Positions 7,375 to 16,099 are shown, counted from the stretch's first letter. The stretch: 64,000 bases of DNA from Fibrobacter sp. UWB13 (GCF_900177805.1 NZ_FXAX01000001.1:1364001-1428000), one strand, 5' to 3'. Made by a program: numbers and translations. Notes: generated from the sequence alone by a model not told the origin.

Positions 7375-7962
7375 ATGAAACGAATTATTTTATCTGCTCT
7401 TTGCATATCAACGCTTGCTTTTGCAAACGTAACCACAAACATCGAACCGTCCGAAATGGCATCCCAAGTCATTGCCGAAACATCAGTATCCAAAAGCAAT
7501 GAAGCCGATGCCAATTACGAATTTCGAAACGATGGCATCCCCTGGAACCGCGAATTTGATTCCGACCGCATGGTCCGTCACCAAACATTCGACCCGGCCT
7601 TAAAAGTCGCATACACCTATTCACTCAATTTCGTTGCAGGAAGTTTCGGTTCATTCGCAAACCAAAGCTTTATGGGGCATTTTGCCTACGAGTTCACACC
7701 GAATCTTCACTTATACGCAAATATTGGTCTCTGGATGCCAATTTACGCAAACATTAGCAACGGTTCGCGCATTGCAAGAGAGGACTTACGCCAAGGCAAT
7801 GTCAATGTGTTGATTCCAGATGTTTCGCTGGAATACAAGCCTAGCGAAAACACATTAATAAGAGTTTCCTACGTCAATGAACGAGACGCCCTGAAAGCCT
7901 ACGGTCCACACCGTTTCTTCCACAACGAATGTTCTAGCCGAAGTTCCATCCTCTGCCAGTAA
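7375..7962 (+). CDS. Secreted outer-membrane-like protein, tandem paralogue 2
   Basis: A protein of 195 residues with a signal peptide (ILSALCISTLAFANV). From GIPWNRE onward it is clearly homologous to the preceding gene: HQTFDPALKVAYTYS, GSFGSFANQSFMGHFAYEF, LHLYANIGLWM, SRIAREDLRQGNV, LIPDVSLEYKPS, RVSYVNERDALKAYGPHRFF. The N-terminal 45 residues differ. The pair arose by local duplication and the intergenic sequence was copied too. A role in the outer membrane is inferred from strand pattern only. It is followed by a terminator. Confidence 0.8.
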   Translation: MKRIILSALCISTLAFANVTTNIEPSEMASQVIAETSVSKSNEADANYEFRNDGIPWNREFDSDRMVRHQTFDPALKVAYTYSLNFVAGSFGSFANQSFMGHFAYEFTPNLHLYANIGLWMPIYANISNGSRIAREDLRQGNVNVLIPDVSLEYKPSENTLIRVSYVNERDALKAYGPHRFFHNECSSRSSILCQ

Positions 7963-7983
7963 GCACATCTATTCTATGTTGTC

Positions 7984-8014
7984 ACCCCGGATTTATTTCG
8001 GGGTCTTTTTTATT
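7984..8014 (+). terminator. Terminator after the tandem paralogues
   Basis: ACCCCG and CGGGGT pair around a 9-nt AT-rich loop, followed by CTTTTTTATTTTT. The preceding GTTGTC gives it the look of the REP-like hairpins found elsewhere in the window. Confidence 0.8.
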
Positions 8015-8036
8015 TTTCTAAATTTTATAGCAAAGA

Positions 8037-8486
8037 ATGTTCCGCAACTATTCAAAAACGCTCCACCTAAACTTTGCCGTAGGAGTTTCTTCGGCTGTTC
8101 TAGCCGCATTCCTCTTTGCAGGCTGTGAAGAAGAAAAGCCGGCTCCTGTTGTTCGCGAAGTCCGCAGCATCAAGGGCGAAGTCGAAGTGCTGAACAGTTG
8201 CAGCATGAAGGGCGCAGCCACAAAAATGCAGGCGTTTTTGCGCAACAACGGATTTGATGTCGTCCACATCGAAAACGAACGACTCCAGAACTACGAAGAA
8301 ACGGTCATCGTGCTCAGAAACCCGGAATGGGAAGGTGCTCAGGCACTCGCCGCCACCTTAAAGACCAAAAACGTCCTCGTTTTGCTCAACAAGAACGCGA
8401 CCGTCGATGCCGTCGTACACACCGGAAGAGATTTTCAACAAATAATAGAACCCGATCAGGGAGAACAAAATGACAGCAACAAATAA
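8037..8486 (+). CDS. LytR_C-like lipoprotein
   Basis: A protein of 149 residues. The signal peptide ends in the lipobox LFAGC (Cys near residue 30). The body, IKGEVEVLNSCSMKGAATKM, then FLRNNGFDVVHIEN, ETVIVLRNPE and AATLKTKNVLVLLNKN, matches the LytR_C domain (a beta-alpha-beta domain often found near rsfS in Bacteroidetes-type genomes). It overlaps rsfS by 17 bases, and rsfS overlaps argS by 14, so the three form a tight operon. Its role is probably at the envelope and is otherwise unknown. TAAATTTT lies 10 bases upstream of the ATG as a likely promoter element. Confidence 0.75.
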   Translation: MFRNYSKTLHLNFAVGVSSAVLAAFLFAGCEEEKPAPVVREVRSIKGEVEVLNSCSMKGAATKMQAFLRNNGFDVVHIENERLQNYEETVIVLRNPEWEGAQALAATLKTKNVLVLLNKNATVDAVVHTGRDFQQIIEPDQGEQNDSNK

Positions 8487-8889
8487 CCAAGATTTTTCTG
8501 AAACCGTTAAGCTTGGTGCAGGTATCCTTTTTGAACTTCGCGCCCAGAACGTGCAGCTCATCGACCTCCGCGGCGTAAAAAACGAAGCGGACTACTTCCT
8601 CATCGCCACTTGCGAAAGTGAAGCTCAGATGCAGGCAATCTTGAATGAACTGACCAAGGAATTCAAGGCTCGCAAGCTCCACTATGTCGGCGTTGAATAC
8701 AAGGAAGGCGTGCGTTGGGCAATCTTCGATGCTGGTCTTGACCTGATGGTTCACCTCTTCGAAGAAGAAAAGAGAAACGAAATTTCCTTCGACCGCCTCT
8801 ATGCAGACGGCAAACTCATGAACCTCGACGAACACGACTTCATCCGCGAAGACGCTAAGAAGTCTGGAGACGACAATGAACTCATTTAA
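8470..8889 (+). CDS. rsfS: Ribosomal silencing factor RsfS
   Basis: RsfS binds protein L14 of the large subunit and blocks subunit joining when nutrients are scarce. The 139-residue protein has the family pattern LIDLRGVKNEADYFLIATCE, then RKLHYVGVEYKEGVRWAIFD and LMVHLFEEEKR. This corresponds to the canonical D-x-S/N-x-x-ADYFVI-x-S, W-x-L-D and V-H-F blocks, with Thr-Cys in place of the usual Thr-Gly/Ser. A GGGAG ribosome-binding site lies inside the upstream lipoprotein gene. Confidence 0.93.
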   Translation: MTATNNQDFSETVKLGAGILFELRAQNVQLIDLRGVKNEADYFLIATCESEAQMQAILNELTKEFKARKLHYVGVEYKEGVRWAIFDAGLDLMVHLFEEEKRNEISFDRLYADGKLMNLDEHDFIREDAKKSGDDNELI

Positions 8890-10588
8890 TGCAGAAATCG
8901 CAAAGGCACTTGCAGCAACTGGAGCTTTTGACGAAGAAGCCGCATTGAAACTTATTTCCGTACCGCCTGATACAAGTCACGGCAACTACACCATTCCTTG
9001 CTTTTCTCTCGCAAAGACACTCCGCAAGGCACCGAAGCTCATTGCCGAAGATTTAGCCGCCAAGGTTCAGCTCCCGGCAGGGCTTTCTAAAGTTGAAGCC
9101 GTGAACGGCTACCTCAACTTCTTCATTGATCGCGGATTCCTCGCCAAGTCTACACTCGACGAAATCGCCGCCAAGGGTTTGGAATACGGCCACGCCGCAT
9201 CGAATGGCAAGGTTGTCTGCATCGACTACAGCTCCCCGAACATCGGTAAGGAACTCGCCTTCCACCACTTGCGTTCTACAATGATCGGTAACTCGCTTGC
9301 CCGCATCTACAAGGCTGCCGGTTACAAGGTCGAACGCATCAACCACTTGGGCGACTGGGGCACAGCATTCGGTAAGCTCATCGTGATGTACCTCCGCGAA
9401 AAGCTCCCGACCGACGAAGCCACTTTGAACGCACTTACCGTGAAGGAACTCAACATCCTTTACGCTAGCTTCTCCAAGGCTTCCAAGGAAGAACCCGGTC
9501 TCGAAGACGAAGCACGCGCCGCATTCACGAAGCTCGAACAGGGCGATGAATTCTACCGCAAGCTGTGGACCGCATTCCGTGCCGCAACGCTCAAGGAACT
9601 CATGCGCATTTACGACATGATGGGCGTTGGCTTTGATCACTACACCGGCGAATCCTTCTTTGAAGACAAGATTCCGGCAGTGCTCGACGAACTCCGCGAA
9701 AAGAACTTGTTGGTGAACAGCCAGGAACGCGACGTGGTGATGCTCGACGAATTTGACCTGAACCCGTGCCTTATCCGCAAGAGTGACGGTTCCACGTTGT
9801 ATGCAACACGCGACCTCGCTGCCGCCATCTACCGCAAGAAAGAATACAACTTTGACAAGTGCCTTTACGTGGTGGACTTGGGACAAGCTCTCCACTTCAA
9901 GCAGGTGTTCCATGTGCTCAAGAAGATGGGTCGCGAATGGTACAAGGACATGTACCACATTCCGTTCGGCGTGATCCTCCAGATGGTCGATGGCAAGTGG
10001 GAAAAGGGCAAGACCCGTACCGGTACGGCAAGCCTCCTCCGCGACGTGATCGAAGCCGCCCAGAAGAAGATTCTCGAATTCATCGACGAAAAGAATCCGA
10101 CTCTCGAAAACAAGGAACTCATTGCACGCCAGATCGGTATCAGCGCTCTTACCTTTAACGACCTCAAGAACAGCCGTTTGAAGGACGTCCGCTTTGACTG
10201 GGATGCCGTGATGAGCTTCGAAGGCGACACAGGTCCGTACGTGCAGAACGCACACGTCCGTCTTTGCAGCATTATGCGCAAGGCCGGTTACACCGTTCCG
10301 GTGGCCGACGTGGATTACGCACAGCTTACCGATGACGCCGCCTACAGCCTCATCAACATTCTCGCCAAGAAGGGCGAAAAGATTCTCGCCGCCGTCAAGG
10401 ACGATGAACCGAGCGTGCTCGCACAATACGCACTCGAAATTGCCGAAGCCGCACACAAGTTCATCCACGAAGACCGCGTGCTCGGATCCGCCGAAGAAAA
10501 GTCCAGACTCTTCCTCGTGCAGTCTACACAGATTGTGCTCGAAAACGTCCTCGACTTGCTCGGCCTCTTCCCGATCCGCCAGATGTAA
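8876..10588 (+). CDS. argS: Arginyl-tRNA synthetase
   Basis: ArgS charges tRNA-Arg. The 570-residue protein has the N-terminal add-1 domain (SHGNYTIPCFSLAKTLRKAP), the catalytic domain from IDYSSPNIGKELAFHHLRST, and the DALR anticodon-binding domain (DTGPYVQNAHVRLCSIMRKA near residue 450). Where most ArgS have H-V/I-G-H, this one has A-F-H-H (residues 124-127), so the first His of the HIGH box is replaced while the second remains. The KMSKS position reads GKTRTGTASLL, which is normal for ArgS lacking canonical KMSKS. GGAG lies 7 bases before the ATG within rsfS. It is last in the three-gene operon. Confidence 0.96.
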   Translation: MNSFNAEIAKALAATGAFDEEAALKLISVPPDTSHGNYTIPCFSLAKTLRKAPKLIAEDLAAKVQLPAGLSKVEAVNGYLNFFIDRGFLAKSTLDEIAAKGLEYGHAASNGKVVCIDYSSPNIGKELAFHHLRSTMIGNSLARIYKAAGYKVERINHLGDWGTAFGKLIVMYLREKLPTDEATLNALTVKELNILYASFSKASKEEPGLEDEARAAFTKLEQGDEFYRKLWTAFRAATLKELMRIYDMMGVGFDHYTGESFFEDKIPAVLDELREKNLLVNSQERDVVMLDEFDLNPCLIRKSDGSTLYATRDLAAAIYRKKEYNFDKCLYVVDLGQALHFKQVFHVLKKMGREWYKDMYHIPFGVILQMVDGKWEKGKTRTGTASLLRDVIEAAQKKILEFIDEKNPTLENKELIARQIGISALTFNDLKNSRLKDVRFDWDAVMSFEGDTGPYVQNAHVRLCSIMRKAGYTVPVADVDYAQLTDDAAYSLINILAKKGEKILAAVKDDEPSVLAQYALEIAEAAHKFIHEDRVLGSAEEKSRLFLVQSTQIVLENVLDLLGLFPIRQM

Positions 10589-10593
10589 AATAC

Positions 10594-10620
10594 GCCGCGC
10601 CCTCGGCGCGACGCATTTTT
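10594..10620 (+). terminator. GC-rich hairpin after argS
   Basis: CGCGCC and GGCGCG pair around a 3-nt loop (10596-10610), followed by ACGCATTTTTT. It precedes a second, bidirectional terminator. Confidence 0.6.
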
Positions 10621-10628
10621 TATGCATA

Positions 10629-10662
10629 TAAAAAAAGAGAGCTTTTTAAGCTCTCTTTTTTT
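10629..10662. terminator. Bidirectional terminator between argS and the FISUMP gene
   Basis: AAAAAGAGAGCTT and AAGCTCTCTTTTT form a symmetric stem with A-run and T-run on either side, so it can end both convergent transcripts. Confidence 0.85.
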
Positions 10663-10678
10663 GCGCTCTGCGCAAGCC

Positions 10679-11800
10679 CTAGTTACCGTTGATGCAGCGG
10701 ACAGAATAACCGTTGTTCTTTGCGGTTGCCGGGACGAGCTGGCGAACCATCTGGTCGCTCATACGACCCATAGCCCAGAGCCAAATGGTTTCGTTACGGC
10801 CGTTCTGTGCAGACCAGAAACCAGCGTATTCGCCCATATCTTCATAGCGAACCGTAGACTTGCCAAGAAGCTTGCGATAGCCCGAAGAGAAAATGGTGAA
10901 ACCGTATTCATCGGTACCGCCACCGCCCTGCCAGCCAGTCGTAGCCTTCATCTTTGTAGCAAAGTTACCGCACTTGTCCACACCATCGTAGCAACCCGTG
11001 AGGCCCTTGAGCATATCGGACCATTCGCGGTCACGCGGCAAGTGCCAGCCTTCCGGGCAAGCCTTGCGGGCACCTTCGAGGTCATACAGACGACCGCTAC
11101 GAGCGCAGTAAGAGTCCTTGTCTTCGTAGCACCAGGAATGTCCTTCGACATTGTAGTTCACGTTCTGAGCAAACCATTCACGGCCTTCGACCTTGATGAT
11201 TCGGTAAACTTGTCCGTCACGCGGGTCCGTGAAAGAAGTGGACTTGTCGCGGATTTCAGCACGATGTTCCTGTTCAGCCACGCGGAAAGCGGAAAGCTGT
11301 TCGCGCTTGTACTTCTGACGGCCTTCGAGTTCTGCTACCCAAGCCTTCTGGGCCTGTGGATTCGTAAACTTTATACGCAAGTCATGAACGTTGAACAAGT
11401 CGTTGCCACACGCAAAGTCCACGCCTGCAATATTAATGATAAGATCTTCATTGCCAAAGTGACGCGGCTTATCAAAGTAAGAAACCCAGGCTTCCATTGT
11501 GTTGCGGCAGTTTTCATAGAAGTTCGGATCTTCCACCATCTTTGCCGGAACCGTCATGTTACCAGCAACGGAAAAATCAAACTTGTCATCAAGAATGCGG
11601 AACGAGACCGGCTGGATGTTCTTGTAATGAGTGTATTCACCAAAACGGATATCCCCGTCAATCTTGGCGGCGCCATATTCGCCCTGACCTTCAGCGTTAA
11701 AAATGGCATCCCACGTTTTAGGTGGAGCGGCAAAAACCTGTACCGCAGACAAAGCGAGTATAGAGCAAAGTCCAAGTTTGAACAATTTAATTCTCTCCAT
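10679..11800 (-). CDS. Secreted FISUMP-domain protein (TIGR02145)
   Basis: A protein of 373 residues with a signal peptide (LCSILALSAVQVFAAP). The N-terminal half (to about residue 195) is a unique region with charged helices. The C-terminal 180 residues are a FISUMP domain, the major paralogous domain of Fibrobacter succinogenes: DGQVYRIIKVEGREWFAQNV, then WCYEDKDSYCARSGRLYDLE, ARKACPEGWHLPRDREW, YGFTIFSSGYR, AGFWSAQNGR and a final YSVRCI. The fold is related to C-type-lectin-like/formylglycine-enzyme modules, and its function in Fibrobacter is not established. An AAAGGA ribosome-binding site precedes the ATG. It is divergent from purU, with about 100 bases between. Confidence 0.9.
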   Translation of the reverse strand: MERIKLFKLGLCSILALSAVQVFAAPPKTWDAIFNAEGQGEYGAAKIDGDIRFGEYTHYKNIQPVSFRILDDKFDFSVAGNMTVPAKMVEDPNFYENCRNTMEAWVSYFDKPRHFGNEDLIINIAGVDFACGNDLFNVHDLRIKFTNPQAQKAWVAELEGRQKYKREQLSAFRVAEQEHRAEIRDKSTSFTDPRDGQVYRIIKVEGREWFAQNVNYNVEGHSWCYEDKDSYCARSGRLYDLEGARKACPEGWHLPRDREWSDMLKGLTGCYDGVDKCGNFATKMKATTGWQGGGGTDEYGFTIFSSGYRKLLGKSTVRYEDMGEYAGFWSAQNGRNETIWLWAMGRMSDQMVRQLVPATAKNNGYSVRCINGN

Positions 11801-11900
11801 TTTTCAATCCTTTCTATTTCTTACTGTAATGTTAGTTATTTTTTATCTACTTGGAAATAAAATATTTGGTAACATGACCTAAATTTTTTAATATTATAGT

Positions 11901-12746
11901 ATGTCTATGACTCGTTATATACTCCAGATCCTTTGCCCCGACCAAAAAGGGCTCATTGCCGGCACTACGCAAGTTCTTGCCAAAGCCGGAGCCAACATTA
12001 TCGACCTCCAGCAACACACTGCCAAGGACATCGAAACGTTTTTCTTACGTGCCGTATTCGATATTGAAGCGGATGGCATTCCCGAAGTCAAAAGACACCT
12101 CGAAACCATCGCCCCGCATCTCCAGCTGAACTGGAAATTGTTCGACACCTCCAAGACCGAACGCGTTGCCATTTTTGTTTCCAAGACAGACCACTGCCTT
12201 TACGACTTGCTCCTCAAGCGCCGCGATGGCGACCTTCCCTGCGAATTCAGCTGCATCGTGGGTAACCACCCGGACTTGGGTCCTGTCGGTGGCTCCTTCG
12301 GCGTGCCGTTCTACTATGTGCCGTCCAACCCGGACAAGACGATTCCCGAAAACCGTTTCCGTGAAATCATCGAAGAAACCAAGACGGATACAATCGTTCT
12401 TGCACGCTACATGCAGATCTTGACCGCACAGTTCACAGAAGAATTCAAGTACCGCATCATCAACATCCACCACGGGTTCCTCCCCGCATTCAAGGGAGCA
12501 AAGCCCTACCACCAGGCATGGCACAAGGGTGTGAAGATTATCGGTGCAACAGCCCACTTTGCCACAGAAGACCTCGACCAGGGGCCAATCATTTGCCAAG
12601 ACATCCAGCGCGTTCCCGAGACAGCAAGCATTGATGAACTCGTCGAACTCGGCAAGGACATCGAAAAGCGTACGCTTTCGCAGGCACTCAAGCTTTGGCT
12701 TGAACACCGCGTTTTCGTCCACGCAGGCAGAACGTTTATTCTCTAG
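11901..12746 (+). CDS. purU: Formyltetrahydrofolate deformylase PurU
   Basis: PurU hydrolyses 10-formyltetrahydrofolate to formate and tetrahydrofolate, balancing one-carbon units for purine synthesis. The 281-residue protein has an N-terminal ACT domain (LQILCPDQKGLIAGTTQVLA) and a formyltransferase-type catalytic domain. The catalytic region is visible in IINIHHGFLPAFKGAKPYHQ, then GVKIIGATAHFATEDLDQGP, with the conserved His in NIHH and the Asp in LDQGP. An alternative start two codons later (11907) is possible. It leads a likely operon with the membrane protein and pyrE that follow (gaps of 9 bases). Confidence 0.95.
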   Translation: MSMTRYILQILCPDQKGLIAGTTQVLAKAGANIIDLQQHTAKDIETFFLRAVFDIEADGIPEVKRHLETIAPHLQLNWKLFDTSKTERVAIFVSKTDHCLYDLLLKRRDGDLPCEFSCIVGNHPDLGPVGGSFGVPFYYVPSNPDKTIPENRFREIIEETKTDTIVLARYMQILTAQFTEEFKYRIINIHHGFLPAFKGAKPYHQAWHKGVKIIGATAHFATEDLDQGPIICQDIQRVPETASIDELVELGKDIEKRTLSQALKLWLEHRVFVHAGRTFIL

Positions 12747-12755
12747 GAGTTCCCA

Positions 12756-13379
12756 ATGTCCGAAGAAATCAAGAATGAAGCCCCCGCTCAAGAGCCAACA
12801 GTTTCCGCAGACAGCGAAGTCAAGACCGAAGCAACAGCCGAAGTCAACCAGGCCCGCACCGAGGTAAACTTCGAGGACAATTCGTCCAACGAAGAACTCG
12901 TCAATCCTCTGACCGGCGAAGTCATTTCGCCTAAGAAGAACAAGGAACCCAAATCGAACTCGCCCTACAAGCAGTTCAAACCGGAAACCTACGTCAACCC
13001 GATGACCGGTGAAGAAGAACAGACCACAATCGGTTCCCAGGTCATTGTCAAGAAAGACCGAGGACTAGCCTACTACGTTGGCTTTGCTCTTCTTGTTGTC
13101 CTGAGCTTCGCATTCTTTTTCTTGCCGGGCATTACCATCACGTTCGCCGTTAGCCGCCTCGTAGACCTGAACACATCCGCCGCTTGGGTATTCAGTTCTA
13201 TCTTGAGCTTTGGCGTCTGGCTCATATTTAAGCTGAAAATCAAGGGTTTTGAAAAATCCTTCCACAGCTATTTAGTACTTTGCGTCATATGCTTGGTCGC
13301 CATGTTTGCGATCCAGTTTATAACCGACTACAACATCATCTCTGAAGTTATAGCGCTCCTCGTCGGAGCTAAAGCCTAG
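12756..13379 (+). CDS. Membrane protein of unknown function between purU and pyrE
   Basis: A protein of 207 residues. The first 105 are hydrophilic and low in complexity (Glu, Lys, Pro, Ala), with two related motifs, LVNPLTGEVISP and YVNPMTGEEEQ. These are followed by four hydrophobic helices (YYVGFALLVVLSFAFFFLPG; the following GITITFAVSRL region; AWVFSSILSFGVWLIFKL; the region LVLCVICLVAMFAIQF). The first part is probably cytoplasmic. A TAGGAG ribosome-binding site lies 5 bases before the ATG. It is probably cotranscribed with purU and pyrE, but nothing in it suggests a metabolic role. Confidence 0.75.
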   Translation: MSEEIKNEAPAQEPTVSADSEVKTEATAEVNQARTEVNFEDNSSNEELVNPLTGEVISPKKNKEPKSNSPYKQFKPETYVNPMTGEEEQTTIGSQVIVKKDRGLAYYVGFALLVVLSFAFFFLPGITITFAVSRLVDLNTSAAWVFSSILSFGVWLIFKLKIKGFEKSFHSYLVLCVICLVAMFAIQFITDYNIISEVIALLVGAKA

Positions 13380-13388
13380 GAATTTGCA

Positions 13389-14060
13389 ATGAACAATACA
13401 GATACTTTTGTACACTTTCTCGTAGAATCGGGCGCCCTCAAGTTCGGCAACTTCGTGACCAAGAGCGGTCGCGAGACTCCTTACTTTATCAACACTGGAG
13501 AGTTCCGCACAGGCGCATCCCTTTCCAAGCTTGCTGAATTCTACGCTGCAGCATTCATGGTTCACTTTGACGGCAAGGCTCAGAACCTCTACGGTCCGGC
13601 ATACAAGGGCATTCCCCTTTGCGCAGCAACAGCCATGAAGCTTTCTGACGTGTACGCCCAGAACCTTACTTTTACGTACAACAGAAAAGAAGTCAAGGAC
13701 CACGGTGAAGGCGGTTCTCTCGTCGGTTACAAGTACACCGAAAAGACAAACGTCGTCATCATCGAAGACGTGATTACCGCAGGTACATCCGTCAACGAAA
13801 CGATGCAGGCTCTTTCCCAAATCGAAAACGCCAATGTCGTAGGTCTCCTCATTTCTGTGGACCGCAAGGAAAAGCTCGAAAATGGCAAGTCCGCGCTCCA
13901 GACTGTTCAAGATGAATACGGCATCGAAGCCCATTCCATCGTGAACATCAACGACATCATCGCATTCCTCGAAAGCGAAGAAAACCGCAAGGCAATCAAC
14001 GCCCCCGAAGGAATCCTTGACCGCGTCTATGCCTACCGCGAAAAGTGGGGAGCCGTCTAA
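13389..14060 (+). CDS. pyrE: Orotate phosphoribosyltransferase PyrE
   Basis: PyrE joins orotate and PRPP to give OMP in pyrimidine synthesis. The 223-residue protein has the type I PRTase PRPP loop VVIIEDVITAGTSVNETM (near residue 122), the substrate segment YGPAYKGIPL and the dimer-loop residues in YNRKEVKDHGEGG. GGAA precedes the ATG by 7 bases. It is last of a purU operon of three genes; the other pyrimidine genes are not in the window. Confidence 0.96.
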   Translation: MNNTDTFVHFLVESGALKFGNFVTKSGRETPYFINTGEFRTGASLSKLAEFYAAAFMVHFDGKAQNLYGPAYKGIPLCAATAMKLSDVYAQNLTFTYNRKEVKDHGEGGSLVGYKYTEKTNVVIIEDVITAGTSVNETMQALSQIENANVVGLLISVDRKEKLENGKSALQTVQDEYGIEAHSIVNINDIIAFLESEENRKAINAPEGILDRVYAYREKWGAV

Positions 14061-14087
14061 GGCATATCCTGCAAAACATAAAAGCGA

Positions 14088-14783
14088 ATGACAATCAGAA
14101 AGTCGATACTTTCCATTGGATTTGCAATCTGCATGCTCACCGGGTGTGCAGATTCTTATCATTGGACTGCAAGCCACCCCTCGTACCATAAGGCTCCTTA
14201 TGGCGGTATTGCAGTGACGGGTATCGAAAATGCATTTGTCATCACGCGCTCGAACTGGTTTGCCAAGCGCCTCGAAATCGGCACAGACAGCATCCAAATT
14301 AAAGGAACGCTCCACTGCCGCAATACTTTCGAAACCGAGATGCGCAAGGCTTACGGAAACCTCATCGTCCTCCCCGATACAGCGAACACCAAGTTCCCCG
14401 AAGAAAGCTTAAAGCTTGATGAACGCATTTTCATCAAGGGGCATATTCCGGAACAAGGCGTTACGCTCAAGGACTCCGCAGGGAATGTCCCTCCCGTAGT
14501 CCTTATTCTGCACGAATTCATCATCGGCACGGACTTGAAGCGCGAAAACTTTTTTGACTACGCGCTCATCCACAACGAAAGTGGCAGCATCCGCAAGCCG
14601 GACAACGTCAGCGCGATATTCTCGTACACACTCTGGGACAACTTAAAGCAGCGTCCGCTTTTCAGCGCCGTTGACGAATTACAGCAACCCATTACGACGT
14701 ACAAGCTTTCGAATTTGACAAACCTCATCCAGCTCGCCGTCCAGCAAATCCGCAAGAACCTATACGAAGGAGTTGTCAAATGA
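14088..14783 (+). CDS. Lipoprotein of unknown function
   Basis: A protein of 231 residues with a lipoprotein signal (ILSIGFAICMLTGC, Cys near residue 19). The mature part has an aromatic start (ADSYHWTASHPSYHKAPYGG) and a mixed alpha/beta pattern with VPPVVLILHEFIIGTDL near residue 135 and an amphipathic C-terminal helix. It overlaps the next gene by ATGA, so the two are probably translationally coupled and work together at the outer membrane. I recognise no family. Confidence 0.75.
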   Translation: MTIRKSILSIGFAICMLTGCADSYHWTASHPSYHKAPYGGIAVTGIENAFVITRSNWFAKRLEIGTDSIQIKGTLHCRNTFETEMRKAYGNLIVLPDTANTKFPEESLKLDERIFIKGHIPEQGVTLKDSAGNVPPVVLILHEFIIGTDLKRENFFDYALIHNESGSIRKPDNVSAIFSYTLWDNLKQRPLFSAVDELQQPITTYKLSNLTNLIQLAVQQIRKNLYEGVVK

Positions 14784-16036
14784 AAAAACTCCTTGCCATT
14801 ATAATGGTCCTTGTCGCATGGGCTAGCGCAGCCGATGTTTACTTTGATTCACGCTTTACGCTCTGGAAAGACGCCACAATTTACATTTGGACATTGGATG
14901 GAAATTCCCCCATCAACGCCAATGAATTTTGTCTTTCGCTCCGCCGCAACAACACTGGCATCGGAGAACCCAAATGCCGCGAACTCGGCGAATGGGAACG
15001 CGACACCATCGCCACACGTTATGGATCCTGGCTTTCGAACAACCTTGAAAAAGGTTTACCGTCAAGCTACTTGAGAGCAAGACACCCCGGCATGGCTGCT
15101 AAGATCCAGGCTCTCGAAGACAACATCGTCCTCTTCCTTGCACCTCAGGGAAAATTCATTCAAGTTGCCATCTTTGACGAGACAACGCAAGAACCTAAAG
15201 CCGCAGGAATCGTAAAAGCAAACAACGATAAAGTCGCCCTCAGTGACGAAATAGCCTCCACATTCTTTGACAAGCGCACCAAGCGCCGCCTTACCAAGGA
15301 AGAACGCCTCAAACAGCAAACCGAACCCGATGACCTTTACAAAGAAGTCCCGAACCTTAAGATTTGGGCAGGTGTTGGAATCGGTTACTCCCAAGCACAT
15401 TTCCCGCTCACGCCGGACAACTGGACAAGCAGCCACACCAAGAGCCGCGTACGTAATTACCGCATCACCAAAGATTCCGTAAGCCTCTGGAACTTTATCG
15501 AAGACGATGACTCATTCCTGAGTCTTTACGCAGGGCTTACCTGGCATGGATTCATCGGTGTCGAACTCATGTACCGCTATTCCAACCGCGATATGAAAAC
15601 AGACAAATCAGACACAGTCTATCGCGAACTCGACCATTGGAATTTTGGACAGCACGATATCGGTCTCAACGCGCTCTTGTCCATGACCTACCCCATTACA
15701 CCATGGCTTGACATTACCCCGCTATTCTTCCTCGGGTTCCAATACACATTCTATTCCGAAGACATCGGCTTAAAAAGCGGAGTCAAGTCGCCCTCCAGAG
15801 CTTACCAGTACCGCATCAAGTTCGAAGACGTCTACAAAGGCGCATTGCTCGGATTTGGAGGACAGTTCGTCTTTAAAAAGCATTACGGCGTAGACATCCG
15901 CGCAGGCATTTCGAGCCGCGGCAGGGATATTTACGAAGCACCCTCGCCCGATGCAGGCGCCGCCCCCACAACCATCGGAAAATCGACCATCGATTGCTTT
16001 GTAAGCCTCGGGTTTGAATACCACTGGACGCTATAA
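14780..16036 (+). CDS. Outer-membrane beta-barrel-like protein
   Basis: A protein of 418 residues with a signal peptide (LLAIIMVLVAWASAADV). The N-terminal part to residue 190 is mixed and ends in a basic stretch (KRTKRRLTKEERLKQQ). From residue 195 alternating-strand segments with Gly and aromatic residues (IWAGVGIGYSQAHFPL; SLYAGLTWHGFIGVELMYRY; LDITPLFFLGFQYTFY; DIRAGISSRG; FVSLGFEYHWTL) suggest an outer-membrane barrel, including a terminal aromatic strand. AAGGAG lies 7 bases before the ATG. It is coupled to the upstream lipoprotein. Function is unknown. Confidence 0.75.
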   Translation: MKKLLAIIMVLVAWASAADVYFDSRFTLWKDATIYIWTLDGNSPINANEFCLSLRRNNTGIGEPKCRELGEWERDTIATRYGSWLSNNLEKGLPSSYLRARHPGMAAKIQALEDNIVLFLAPQGKFIQVAIFDETTQEPKAAGIVKANNDKVALSDEIASTFFDKRTKRRLTKEERLKQQTEPDDLYKEVPNLKIWAGVGIGYSQAHFPLTPDNWTSSHTKSRVRNYRITKDSVSLWNFIEDDDSFLSLYAGLTWHGFIGVELMYRYSNRDMKTDKSDTVYRELDHWNFGQHDIGLNALLSMTYPITPWLDITPLFFLGFQYTFYSEDIGLKSGVKSPSRAYQYRIKFEDVYKGALLGFGGQFVFKKHYGVDIRAGISSRGRDIYEAPSPDAGAAPTTIGKSTIDCFVSLGFEYHWTL

Positions 16037-16053
16037 CCCCCTGCTTTTTCACA

Positions 16054-16074
16054 CCTCTCGTCTCTCGTCTCTCG
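16054..16074. repeat. Three tandem heptamers (TCTCTCG type)
   Basis: CCTCTCG followed by two TCTCTCG units, just after a CDS end and 10 bases before the helicase promoter element. Another heptanucleotide tandem repeat besides the GACYAAT-type tracts in this window. Confidence 0.6.
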
Positions 16075-16083
16075 TCTATTTTC

Positions 16084-16091
16084 TAAATTTG
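16084..16091 (+). promoter_or_regulatory. TAnnTTTG promoter element of the DEAD-box gene
   Basis: TAAATTTG ends 8 bases before the ATG at 16100. As at miaB, the expected transcript would start at or just before the start codon, and no Shine-Dalgarno is present. Confidence 0.45.
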
Positions 16092-16099
16092 CGCTCACT

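Noticed and set aside
9053-10627. 524-codon minus-strand open frame opposite argS
   Set aside because: It mirrors strongly biased codons of argS and has no protein-like pattern; argS has all family motifs.
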